This document shows, piece by piece, positions 25,792 to 33,566 of a DNA stretch of 36,578 nucleotides; within the stretch, counting starts at the first letter, position 1; each line of letters opens with the position of its first letter. The notes beneath the pieces were generated by a model. That model ran no database searches. It worked only from the letters and a program-made list of their open reading frames with translations, and had not been told where the DNA came from. The translations under genes and the position numbers were made by a program. The stretch is from contig PABG01000108.1 in NCBI GenBank assembly GCA_002699185.1, positions 1 to 36,578 on the forward strand, read 5' to 3'. The DNA comes from Gammaproteobacteria bacterium (GTDB taxonomy: Bacteria; Pseudomonadota; Gammaproteobacteria; Thiohalobacterales; Thiohalobacteraceae).

Positions 25792-26695
25792 CTTCACATT
25801 CTCGAGCGATTTCTGGAGTTGGTGGGTGATCGTGCTCACCGTCGGCAACATCCTGGGCTGCTGGTGGCTGATCGTCTGGACCATGAAGAAGCGCGCCGGC
25901 GAGGCCGCCAGCGGCGATGTGACCCATCACACCTGGGACGAGACACTGCAGGAGTACAACAACCCGCTGCCGCGCTGGTGGCTGTGGTTGTTCTACATCA
26001 CCCTGGTGTTCGCCGTCATCTACCTGGTGCTGTACCCCGGGCTGGGCAAGTTCCGCGGTGTGCTGGGCTGGACCGGCGAGGTGCGCTATGAGAAGGAAAT
26101 GGAACAGGCCGAGGCCAGATACGGGCCCATCTTCGCCAACTACGCCAAGCAGGAGATCCCGGCGCTGGCGGCCGATGACGAAGCGGTGCGCACCGGCCGG
26201 CGGCTGTTCCTGAATTACTGCGCGACCTGTCACGGCTCGGACGCCCGCGGCTTTCCCGGCTTTCCCAACCTGACCGACGACGCCTGGCTGTATGGCGGTG
26301 ATCCGGCCAGCATCAAGACCAGCATTCTGAACGGCCGCGGCGGCCAGGGCCTGATGATCGCCTGGGAGGGGCAGCTGGGCGAGCAGGGCGTCAATGAGGT
26401 GACCGAGTACGTTCTGCAGATCAACGGTCGCGAAGTGGACACGGCATTGGCCCGGAAAGGCCGGCAGCATTACCAGCAGATGTGCGTGTCCTGCCATGGC
26501 GCCGAAGGCAAGGGCAACCAGGCGCTGGGCGCGCCGGATCTGACAGATGACGCCTGGCTCTATGGCGGCTCTCCGGGCACCATCCGCGAAAGCATCGCCA
26601 AGGGGCGCAATGGCAGGATGCCGGCCCACAAGGACTTCCTCGGCGAGGACAAGGTGCATCTGCTCGCGGCCTACGTCTACAGCCTGTCGAACTGA
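25784..26695 (+). CDS. ccoP: Cytochrome c oxidase cbb3-type subunit III (diheme CcoP)
   Basis: The 303-residue protein has two membrane segments (about residues 12-34 and 65-86) and two cytochrome c domains with CATCH (C146) and CVSCH (C234). It passes electrons from soluble cytochromes such as the c4 protein to CcoO. The start at 25784 (MGDFTF) is the conserved one. A GC hairpin follows the gene. Confidence 0.98.
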   Translation: MGDFTFSSDFWSWWVIVLTVGNILGCWWLIVWTMKKRAGEAASGDVTHHTWDETLQEYNNPLPRWWLWLFYITLVFAVIYLVLYPGLGKFRGVLGWTGEVRYEKEMEQAEARYGPIFANYAKQEIPALAADDEAVRTGRRLFLNYCATCHGSDARGFPGFPNLTDDAWLYGGDPASIKTSILNGRGGQGLMIAWEGQLGEQGVNEVTEYVLQINGREVDTALARKGRQHYQQMCVSCHGAEGKGNQALGAPDLTDDAWLYGGSPGTIRESIAKGRNGRMPAHKDFLGEDKVHLLAAYVYSLSN

Positions 26696-26711
26696 GTACC
26701 GGCAACCCTGT

Positions 26712-26740
26712 CAGCGGCGGGTCCGGGTGGCCCGCCGCTG
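26712..26740 (+). terminator. Hairpin after ccoP, possible terminator
   Basis: CAGCGGCGGG (26712-26721) and CCCGCCGCTG (26731-26740) form a perfect ten-pair stem with a nine-base loop. Only GCGTTT follows, so termination is uncertain. It would separate ccoNOQP from ccoGH. Confidence 0.5.
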
Positions 26741-26840
26741 GCGTTTGCGTGCGGGTAAATCCCGGGTTCAGCGCAGGGGTTTGAGTCCGCCGGCGCGGCC
26801 GTTCTTGCCCCAGATCAGGGTTCTGCCAACCGCCGGGCGC

Positions 26841-26846
26841 TATAGT
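26841..26846 (+). promoter_or_regulatory. Possible -10 element of ccoG
   Basis: TATAGT matches the -10 consensus at five of six positions, 35 bases before the ccoG ATG, but no clear -35 lies at the right distance. Confidence 0.3.
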
Positions 26847-26881
26847 AGCCGTTATTCTGGAATGCACCATGGATTGAACTG

Positions 26882-28276
26882 ATGAGTCAGAGCGCGCCGA
26901 CACCGAACGACCATGAGGTCGAGAATGTCCTCTATCAGAAACGCCAGAAGGTCTATCCGCGCGAGGTACACGGCCTGTTCGCCCGCCTGCGGGTGGCCGG
27001 CGTCCTGGTGCTTCTGGGCCTGTACTACTTCGTTCCCTGGCTGACATACGATGGCCACCAGGCCGTGTTGTTCGACCTGCCGGCGCGCAAATTCCATATC
27101 TTCGGGCTGGTATTCTGGCCGCAGGATTTCTTCTACCTGGCCATGCTGCTGGTCATCGCCGCCCTGTCGCTGTTCTTCTTCACCGCACTGGCGGGCCGGC
27201 TCTGGTGCGGCTACGCCTGCCCGCAGACAGTGTGGACCGAGGTCTTCCTGTGGATGGAGCGCAAGATCGAGGGCGATCGCCCCCGGCAGATGAAGCTGGA
27301 CAAGTCACCGCTCACCTTCAGGAAATTCCGCATCAAGGCCACCAAGCACGCCGCCTGGATCGCCTTTGCCGCCTGGACCGGTTTCACCTTCGTCGGCTTC
27401 TTCACTCCCATCCGCGAACTGGCTGTCTCGCTGATGAATTTCTCCCTCGGCCCCTGGGAGACCTTCTGGATCCTGTTCTACAGCTTCGCCACCTATGGCA
27501 ACGCCGGCTGGCTGCGCGAGCAGGTCTGTATCTACATGTGCCCCTATGCGCGCTTCCAGAGCGCGATGTTCGACAAGGACACCCTGATCATCTCCTATGA
27601 CGAGGCCCGCGGCGAGCCGCGCGGCTCGCGCAAGCGCAGCGAGGACCGGGCCGGGAAGGGGCTGGGCGACTGCATCGACTGCACCATGTGCGTGCAGGTC
27701 TGCCCCACCGGCATCGATATCCGCAACGGCCTGCAGTACCAGTGCATCGGCTGCGCGGCCTGTATCGATGCCTGCAACGACGTGATGGACAAGATGGGGT
27801 ATCCGCGCGGCCTGATCCGCTACACCACCGAGAACCGCCTCGAAGGCAGGCCGACTCACGTGCTGCGTCCGCGCACCCTGGTCTATGGGCTCATTCTGCT
27901 TGCCCTGCTGGCAGGTCTGGTCTATGCCATCGCCAACCGGGTGCCGGTGGATCTCAACATCATCCGCGACCGCAATGCCCTGTATCGCGAGACGCCCATG
28001 GGGCTGGTGGAGAATATCTATACGCTCAAGCTGATCAACATGGACGAGCGCGCGCACACCTATCAGTTGACGATCGAGGGGCTGGAGCAGGCCGAACTGG
28101 CCTATCAGCAGGATGCGCTCAAGGTGCCCGCGGGCGCGGTGGCCGAACTGCTGGTGCAGGTCAGGATCGATCCGGTGCATCTTGACCGGCCCAGCAACGA
28201 GATATTCTTCGTCCTGCAGTCGCAGGAAAACCCGGACATCCGCATTCGCCAGTCCGGGAGGTTCCTCGGTCCCTAG
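26882..28276 (+). CDS. ccoG: Cytochrome c oxidase accessory protein CcoG (RdxA/FixG)
   Basis: The 464-residue membrane protein has several N-terminal helices, then two 4Fe-4S motifs: C264-X2-C267-X2-C270-X3-C274 and C288-X2-C291-X2-C294-X3-C298. A further helix lies at about 336-355 and the C-terminus is an Ig-like domain. CcoG reduces copper ions for insertion into CcoN. A two-codon ATG-GAT-TGA frame lies just before the start. It follows ccoP after 186 bases, which contain a hairpin. Confidence 0.96.
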   Translation: MSQSAPTPNDHEVENVLYQKRQKVYPREVHGLFARLRVAGVLVLLGLYYFVPWLTYDGHQAVLFDLPARKFHIFGLVFWPQDFFYLAMLLVIAALSLFFFTALAGRLWCGYACPQTVWTEVFLWMERKIEGDRPRQMKLDKSPLTFRKFRIKATKHAAWIAFAAWTGFTFVGFFTPIRELAVSLMNFSLGPWETFWILFYSFATYGNAGWLREQVCIYMCPYARFQSAMFDKDTLIISYDEARGEPRGSRKRSEDRAGKGLGDCIDCTMCVQVCPTGIDIRNGLQYQCIGCAACIDACNDVMDKMGYPRGLIRYTTENRLEGRPTHVLRPRTLVYGLILLALLAGLVYAIANRVPVDLNIIRDRNALYRETPMGLVENIYTLKLINMDERAHTYQLTIEGLEQAELAYQQDALKVPAGAVAELLVQVRIDPVHLDRPSNEIFFVLQSQENPDIRIRQSGRFLGP

Positions 28277-28288
28277 TGGAGCCCCGAT

Positions 28289-28783
28289 ATGAACACACCC
28301 TGGTACAAACAATTCTGGCCCTGGTTCCTGATCTCCCTGCCGCTGTCGGCCGTGGTCGGCGGCATTGCCACCCTGATCATCGCCATGCACAGCCCCAATG
28401 CCATGGTGGTGGACGACTATTACAAGGAGGGGCTGGCCATCAACGAGACCCTGGCGCGGGAACGGGCGGCGGCGCAGCGCGGGCTGTCCGGACTGTTGCG
28501 GCATGCCGAAGGCTCGGGGCAGCTGCAACTGGAGTTGATGGCGGAGGCCGCCGCTACTGCCCCCGGCTATCTGCAACTCCAGCTGGTCCACCCCACGCTT
28601 GCAGAGAAGGATCAGTCACTTAGGCTCGAGTCGGTCGGGGGCTATCGATATGTGTCGCAGATGCCGCAACTGGCGCCGGGCAATTGGCACCTGATCCTGT
28701 CACCCCCCGACGGCAGTTGGCGCTTGACGGGGCGGCTGGTACTGCCGCAAGGTGGTCAGGCGAGGTTGACTCCCGGCGTCTGA
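28289..28783 (+). CDS. ccoH: FixH/CcoH-family cbb3 assembly protein
   Basis: The 164-residue protein has one N-terminal membrane helix (about residues 13-33) followed by the FixH signature DDYYKEGLAINETLARE. CcoH interacts with CcoP during oxidase assembly. It lies 12 bases after ccoG. The copper ATPase CcoI and CcoS usually follow in this operon, but neither is present here. Confidence 0.92.
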   Translation: MNTPWYKQFWPWFLISLPLSAVVGGIATLIIAMHSPNAMVVDDYYKEGLAINETLARERAAAQRGLSGLLRHAEGSGQLQLELMAEAAATAPGYLQLQLVHPTLAEKDQSLRLESVGGYRYVSQMPQLAPGNWHLILSPPDGSWRLTGRLVLPQGGQARLTPGV

Positions 28784-28889
28784 CTGTAATTCATGCATGT
28801 TACAGGGTACTGGTTGCCGGCAGGCAGCTCCGGGAGCCCGTCCGTGCGGGCTGCCCCATAACGATATAAAAGCTGTTAGGAGGTGCGGT

Positions 28890-29183
28890 ATGTCGAGCGA
28901 GATACCCCGTATCCAGCGCGTGATCTCCATCCTGTGGCCGTCGTTTCTGACGTCCTCCCTGGCCACGATCCTGTTCTTCACCCTGTTCGATCCGGTGCAT
29001 CTGCTGGCCGGCACCGCCCTGGCCGGACTGAGCCGGATGGGCGCCTACACCATCGGCTTCTTCCTGTTCTGGGGGCTGACCACCCTGACCAGTGCGCTGA
29101 CCTGCTATTTCAGTCAGCCCTGCGATGACAACCGTCGTCGCGCACACGATGGGCAGGATGACAATCTGAGCAGCGCGCTCTAG
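28890..29183 (+). CDS. Small two-helix membrane protein downstream of the cco genes
   Basis: The 97-residue protein has two hydrophobic segments (about residues 14-40 and 48-70), a CYFSQPCDD Cys pair at 74-80 and a charged C-terminus (NRRRAHDGQDD). An optimal ribosome binding site AGGAGGT lies five bases before the ATG, which decides this start over an upstream one. I do not recognise a named family. The position suggests a role in the oxidase or copper metabolism, but that is inferred only from the neighbourhood. A TATAAA hexamer at 28865-28870 may be its -10. Confidence 0.75.
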   Translation: MSSEIPRIQRVISILWPSFLTSSLATILFFTLFDPVHLLAGTALAGLSRMGAYTIGFFLFWGLTTLTSALTCYFSQPCDDNRRRAHDGQDDNLSSAL

Positions 29184-29210
29184 TGGCGCCGGGCCGGCGT
29201 TTCCGGCAGA

Positions 29211-29984
29211 TCAGTTGCGGATGCCCACGCCCCGGTTGAGCAGCGTGAGCGCGAACCAGTACAGCCCCGCAATGAAACCGATGATGATCAGGTAGGAGGC
29301 GTAGAGATCGATGTCGGTTACGCCCAGCAGGCCGTAGCGGAAGGCGTTGATCATGTACAGGATGGGGTTGGCCAGCGACACTCCCTGCCAGAACTCCGGG
29401 AGCATCTCGATGGTGTAGAAGATCCCGCCCAGGTAGGTCAGGGGCGTGAGCACGAAGGTCGGGATGATGGAGATGTCGTCGAAGCTCTTGGCAAACACGC
29501 CGTTGATCAGCCCGGCGAGGGCGAACAGGATCGAGGTCAGCACCACGACCGAGATACTGACGAACAGATTGTGCACCTGGACGTCGCTGAAGAAGAAGGC
29601 GGTGGCTGTCACCGCGCTGCCCACCACCAGGCCGCGGGCCACGCCGCCGGCCACGAAACCGCTCAGAATCAGATGGTTGGGTATGGGTGAGACCAGCATC
29701 TCCTCGATGTGGCGCTGGAATTTGGAGCCGTAGAAGGAGGAGACCACGTTGGCGTAGGAGTTGGTGATCACCGCCATCATGATCAGCCCCGGCACGATGT
29801 AGTCCATGTAGCGATAGCCTTCCATGTCACCGATCTGGGAACCGATCAGGTTGCCGAAGATCACGAAGTACAGCGCCGTGGTGATGACCGGCGGCAGTAC
29901 CGTCTGGATCCAGATCCGGATGAAGCGCAGGAATTCCTTGATCAGGATGGTCCTGAAGGCCGTGTACTTCTCACCCAGGGTCAT
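29211..29984 (-). CDS. ABC-2 type transporter permease (YadH-like)
   Basis: This 257-residue protein has six hydrophobic segments and the ABC-2 layout (KEFLRFIRIWIQTVLPPVITTALYFVIFG, then FALAGLINGVFAKSFDDISIIPTFVLTPLTYLGG). Sequence and length agree with E. coli YadH. The substrate is unknown. The start at 29984 (MTLGEKYTAF) was chosen because the ATG overlaps the stop of the ATPase by four bases (ATGA). Expressed as a unit with the ATPase at 29981. Confidence 0.93.
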   Translation of the reverse strand: MTLGEKYTAFRTILIKEFLRFIRIWIQTVLPPVITTALYFVIFGNLIGSQIGDMEGYRYMDYIVPGLIMMAVITNSYANVVSSFYGSKFQRHIEEMLVSPIPNHLILSGFVAGGVARGLVVGSAVTATAFFFSDVQVHNLFVSISVVVLTSILFALAGLINGVFAKSFDDISIIPTFVLTPLTYLGGIFYTIEMLPEFWQGVSLANPILYMINAFRYGLLGVTDIDLYASYLIIIGFIAGLYWFALTLLNRGVGIRN

Positions 29985-30925
29985 TCGGCGGCTCCCTTGC
30001 GGCGATGGCTGTTCTTGTCGTCCACCAGGTCCAGGAACAGCTGCTCCAGCCGGTTGCTCTTGTTGCGCATGCTGAGCACCTCGATCCCGTACCTGCTGAG
30101 TTCCGTGAACAGGCCGTTGAGACTGCACTCGCGCGAGATGTCGGCTTCCAGCGTGGTGGGGTCGACCTGATGCACACGGTAGCCTGCCAGCGGCGGGATC
30201 GCGTCGATGGGCTCACGCAGGTCCAGCACGAAGGTTTCGGTGTGCAGCTTGTTCAGCAGCACCTTCATGTTGGTGTTCTCGATGATCTCGCCGTCGTCGA
30301 TGATGGCGATATTGCGGCACAGGCTCTCGGCCTCTTCCAGATAGTGGGTGGTGAGGATGATGGTGGTGCCCTGCTGGTTGATGCGTCGCAGGTACTCCCA
30401 CATGGAGCGGCGGATCTCGATGTCCACCCCCGCGGTGGGCTCGTCCAGGATCAGCAGCCGCGGTCGGTGGACCAGGGCGCGGGCGATCATCAGACGGCGC
30501 TTCATGCCGCCGGAGAGGTTGCGTGCCATCACCCGGCGCTTGTCCCACAGGCCCAGTTCCCTGAGGTACTGCTCGGCCCGCTCGAATGCCAGCGCGCGCG
30601 GGATGCCGTAATAGCCGGCCTGGTTGACCACCACCTCGACCACCGGCTCGAACATGTTGAAATTGAATTCCTGCGGCACCAGGCCGAGGCAGCTCTTGGC
30701 CGCCGCCTGGTCGGTATCCAGGTCGTGGCCGAACACCCGTACCGAGCCGCTGGTCTTGTTGGTCAGCGAGGCGATGATGCCGATGGCGGTGGATTTGCCG
30801 GCCCCGTTGGGCCCGAGCAGGGCGAAGAAATCCCCTTCGGCGACGTCCAGATCGATGCCCTTGAGGGCGATCAGGCCGTTGGGGTAGGTTTTCCTCAGCT
30901 GTCGGATGGTCAGTGCCTGGGTCAT
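29981..30925 (-). CDS. ABC transporter ATP-binding protein (YadG-like)
   Basis: The 314-residue ATPase has Walker A GPNGAGKST (about 38-46), Q-loop VPQEFNFNMFEP, signature LSGGMKRR, Walker B LLILDEPTAGVD and the H-loop THYLEEAE. It closely resembles E. coli YadG, which works with YadH as an export-type ABC system of unknown substrate. The start at 30925 (MTQALTIRQLRKTYPNG) fits; upstream residues do not. It is divergent from the PepSY/regulator/kinase operon. Confidence 0.94.
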   Translation of the reverse strand: MTQALTIRQLRKTYPNGLIALKGIDLDVAEGDFFALLGPNGAGKSTAIGIIASLTNKTSGSVRVFGHDLDTDQAAAKSCLGLVPQEFNFNMFEPVVEVVVNQAGYYGIPRALAFERAEQYLRELGLWDKRRVMARNLSGGMKRRLMIARALVHRPRLLILDEPTAGVDIEIRRSMWEYLRRINQQGTTIILTTHYLEEAESLCRNIAIIDDGEIIENTNMKVLLNKLHTETFVLDLREPIDAIPPLAGYRVHQVDPTTLEADISRECSLNGLFTELSRYGIEVLSMRNKSNRLEQLFLDLVDDKNSHRRKGAAE

Positions 30926-31004
30926 GACGGAAGTTGTTGCCGGCTGGAAAACGTGAGAGTTTACAACCCGAGGGCCGGGCAGGGCCACAAACCGGGCGGT
31001 CGCG

Positions 31005-31026
31005 GCGGGATTCAGGCGGGATTCAG
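31005..31026 (+). promoter_or_regulatory. 11-bp direct repeat (GCGGGATTCAG x2), putative operator
   Basis: GCGGGATTCAG occurs at 31005-31015 and 31016-31026, a head-to-tail repeat. A -10-like TAGATT follows at 31038-31043. Regulators of the OmpR/PhoB family bind such repeats in place of a -35. A matching pair is at 7191-7207. Confidence 0.6.
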
Positions 31027-31101
31027 ACATTCCGGACTAGATTGGTCGCATGTCGGCGGCCCGAACAGACGCAAAACCGAGACGGACAGGTTTCTCATTT
31101 C

Positions 31102-31386
31102 ATGAAAATCAGCCAATTCCTCACGCCCGTGCTGCTGGGGCTGCTGCTGGTGGCCCAGAGCGCGCCGGTCCCGGCGCAGTCGCCGTACGACGGTAATGAA
31201 GCGACCCGCCAGGGCAGCGGCGACGCCGGGCTGGACCGGGCCGTGGCCGAGGTCGAGCGGCGCACCGGCGGCCGGGTGCTGTCGGCCCGGCGGGTCCAGC
31301 GCGACGGCCGCCCGGCCTACCGCATCAAACTGCTCACCCGGGACGGTCACGTGCGGGTGATCTGGCAGGACGCCTCCGGACGATGA
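31102..31386 (+). CDS. Small exported PepSY-domain protein
   Basis: The 94-residue protein has a signal peptide (about 1-24, ending VPAQ) and a single PepSY domain with conserved RVQRDGRPAYRIKLLTRDGHVRVIWQDA. PepSY proteins often sit beside PhoP/PhoQ-type systems and may act on the sensor. Its stop overlaps the start of the response regulator, so it is translationally coupled. The promoter with the direct repeat lies about 60 bases upstream. Confidence 0.88.
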   Translation: MKISQFLTPVLLGLLLVAQSAPVPAQSPYDGNEATRQGSGDAGLDRAVAEVERRTGGRVLSARRVQRDGRPAYRIKLLTRDGHVRVIWQDASGR

Positions 31387-32063
31387 AGGCCCTGGTGATC
31401 GAGGACGAAGCCGCCCTGCGCGAGCAGCTGGCCGAGCGACTGCGCGAACAGGGCTATGCGGTGGATGCCGCCGGTGACGGCGAGGAGGGCCTGTACCTGG
31501 CGCGCGAGTATCCCGCTGATATCGCCATCATCGACCTGGGACTGCCGGGCGTGCCCGGGGTCGAGGTGATCCGCCGCCTGCGTGCCGAGGGCGCGGCTCT
31601 GCCCATCCTGATCCTGACTGCGCGCGGTCGCTGGCAGGACAAGGTGGAGGGCCTGGAGGCCGGCGCCGACGACTATCTGGTCAAGCCGTTCGAGACCGAG
31701 GAACTGCTGGCGCGGCTGCGCGCCCTGCTGCGGCGCAGCGGCGGTTGGAGCCAGGCCCTGCTGCGCTGCGGCCCGGTGAGCCTGGACCCGGCCGCCCAGC
31801 AGGTGAGGGTCGAGAATCGGCCGGTGGAATTGACGGCCTATGAGTACCGCCTGCTGCACTATCTGATGCTGCACGCCGGCAAGGTGATTTCCAAGACCGA
31901 GTTGACCGAGCACATCTACGAGCAGGACTTCGACCGCGACAGCAATACCATCGAGGTCTTCATCGGCCGGCTGCGGCGCAAGCTGGATCCGGACGGCGGG
32001 CTGCAGCCGATCGAAACGGTGCGCGGGCGCGGCTATCGGCTGGCGCTGGCGCGCGAGGCGTGA
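31383..32063 (+). CDS. OmpR/PhoP-type response regulator
   Basis: The 226-residue protein has a receiver domain with the phospho-acceptor D51 (IIDLGLPG), the D8/E9 acidic pocket and the conserved Lys in VKPF, followed by a winged-helix DNA-binding domain (SNTIEVFIGRLRRKL and TVRGRGYRLA). It is closest by eye to PhoP/QseB. Its stop overlaps the GTG start of the kinase gene by four bases. Probable targets are the TTCAG-type repeats at 31005 and 7191. Confidence 0.95.
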   Translation: MKALVIEDEAALREQLAERLREQGYAVDAAGDGEEGLYLAREYPADIAIIDLGLPGVPGVEVIRRLRAEGAALPILILTARGRWQDKVEGLEAGADDYLVKPFETEELLARLRALLRRSGGWSQALLRCGPVSLDPAAQQVRVENRPVELTAYEYRLLHYLMLHAGKVISKTELTEHIYEQDFDRDSNTIEVFIGRLRRKLDPDGGLQPIETVRGRGYRLALAREA

Positions 32064-33412
32064 ACTCGCTCAAGGCCCGGCTGGTTCTGGCCGGGGTGAT
32101 GATCCTGGCCGCCTTTCTTGGTCTGACCGGCCTGGCCCTGGACCAGGCCTTCCAGGCCAGCGCCCGGGAAGGCGTGCGGGCCAAGCTGCAGGCCCAGGTC
32201 TACGGCCTGCTCGGGGTGCTGGAACTGGATGCCGCCGGCCGGGTGCAGATGCCTGAGCAGTATCCCGACCAGCGCCTGCAGCAGCCCGGTTCGGGCAGCT
32301 ATGCCCAGGTGCTCGTCGCCGGCCCCGGACGGTCCGCCGCGCCGGTATGGGAGTCACGTTCCCTGCTCGGGCGGGTGCTGGATTACAGTCATGTGCCGCT
32401 GCAGTCCGGCCAGGTCCGCTTCAGCCGGGTGACGACCGCCGTGGGCGATATGTTCGAGCTGCGTTTCGGCGTGGTGTGGGAATATGCCCCGGCCAGAAGC
32501 CGCGAACTGGTACTGCGGGTGCTGGAGTCGGATGCGGCATACCGCGACCAGCTGTGGCAGTTCCGGCGCAGCCTGGTGCTGTGGCTGGGCATCGCCGGCG
32601 CCATTCTGCTGGTGATGCAGGTGCTGGTACTGCAGTGGGGGCTGCGTCCGCTGCGGCGCATCCCGGCCGATCTGCACCGCATCCACGCCGGTGAGGTGGA
32701 CGCGCTGGGCGGACACTACCCACACGAACTGCGGCCGCTGACCGAGAACCTCAACGCCTTCATCCAGGCCGAACGTACCCGCGGGCAGCGCTACCGCGAC
32801 GCCATGGCCGATCTCGCCCACAGCCTCAAGACCCCGCTGGCCGTGATCCGCGGCGCGGTGGGCCGGTCCCGGGAAGCGGAACTGAACCAGGTGATCGGTG
32901 AGCAGACCGCGCGCATGCAGGAGATCGTCGACTATCAGCTGCAGCGAGCCGCCCTGGCCGGTCGCGGCGGCCTGCGCAAGCGGGTGAACCTGCACGCCAC
33001 GCTGCAGCGGATCACGGATTCGCTGAGCAAGGTCTACGCTGACAAGCAGCTGGACTTCGAACTCCAGGTCGATCCGGCACAGGAACTGGCGATCGAGGCC
33101 GGCGATCTGATGGAACTGCTCGGCAATCTGCTGGACAACGCCTGCAAATGGGCCGTCTCACGCGTGCGGGTCAGCGTGGAGACGGACACGTCCGGGCATC
33201 GGCTCAGTGTCGAGGACGACGGTCCGGGCATCGGCCCGGCCGACCGCGCCCGCATCCTGCAGCGCGGTGTGCGGGCGGACGAATCCACCCCGGGTCATGG
33301 CATCGGCCTGGCCATGGTCCGGGATATCGTTCAGGCCTATGGTGGCCGGCTGGAGATCGACACCAGTCGGGAACTGGGCGGCGCCCGGCTGGTGCTGGTG
33401 CTGCCGGCCTGA
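32060..33412 (+). CDS. PhoQ-like sensor histidine kinase
   Basis: The 450-residue inner-membrane kinase has a first membrane helix at about residues 7-27, a periplasmic domain of some 140 residues, a second helix at about 171-193 and a HAMP-like linker. The H-box DLAHSLKTPLAV carries H254 and matches the PhoQ-type (rather than HXXXP) box. The N-box LLGNLLDNACKW, and G-boxes VEDDGPGI and GHGIGLAMV follow. The GTG at 32060 overlaps the regulator stop. The signal is unknown; the periplasmic region is not clearly an acidic-patch type. Its stop TGA shares the last base with the repeat that begins at 33412. Confidence 0.93.
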   Translation: MNSLKARLVLAGVMILAAFLGLTGLALDQAFQASAREGVRAKLQAQVYGLLGVLELDAAGRVQMPEQYPDQRLQQPGSGSYAQVLVAGPGRSAAPVWESRSLLGRVLDYSHVPLQSGQVRFSRVTTAVGDMFELRFGVVWEYAPARSRELVLRVLESDAAYRDQLWQFRRSLVLWLGIAGAILLVMQVLVLQWGLRPLRRIPADLHRIHAGEVDALGGHYPHELRPLTENLNAFIQAERTRGQRYRDAMADLAHSLKTPLAVIRGAVGRSREAELNQVIGEQTARMQEIVDYQLQRAALAGRGGLRKRVNLHATLQRITDSLSKVYADKQLDFELQVDPAQELAIEAGDLMELLGNLLDNACKWAVSRVRVSVETDTSGHRLSVEDDGPGIGPADRARILQRGVRADESTPGHGIGLAMVRDIVQAYGGRLEIDTSRELGGARLVLVLPA

Positions 33413-33566
33413 TGGCCACGCAGGCACACGGAATGAAAAATACCAGGCCGGAGGCAGCGTCATTCCCGCGCACGCGGGGATCCGGCAGCAGAATCCCCCC
33501 GGAGCCTGAGTCATCCGGGATTTCCTACGAATCCTTGCGGGTAATTCCCTGTGCCTGCGTGGCCAT
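33412..33566. repeat. 155-bp element with 23-bp inverted terminal repeats
   Basis: The left end (33412-33434) begins ATGGCCACGCAGGCACACGG and the right end (33544-33566) is its complement with one mismatch. Inside lies a CGTCATTCCCGCG...GGAGCCTG repeat (33458-33525) of the family seen at 3505 and 9727. The left end touches the kinase stop, and the right end lies within the last codons of the glycosyltransferase gene. Confidence 0.8.
33458..33525. repeat. Palindromic repeat, third member of the GGAGCCTG family
   Basis: The stretch CGTCATTCCCGCGCACGCGGG folds on itself, and GGAGCCTG follows at 33501-33508, where the other two copies have GGAGCCTGTGCCGGCC. It is nested within the 33412-33566 element. 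Confidence 0.6.

Noticed and set aside
26869-26877. Two-codon leader peptide ATG-GAT-TGA before ccoG
   Set aside because: Too short to act as an attenuator, with no regulatory codons or alternative hairpins.
31102-33412. Calling the two-component pair PhoP/PhoQ by gene symbol
   Set aside because: The kinase has a PhoQ-type H-box, but its periplasmic domain shows no clear metal-sensing acidic patch, so the symbol is not justified.
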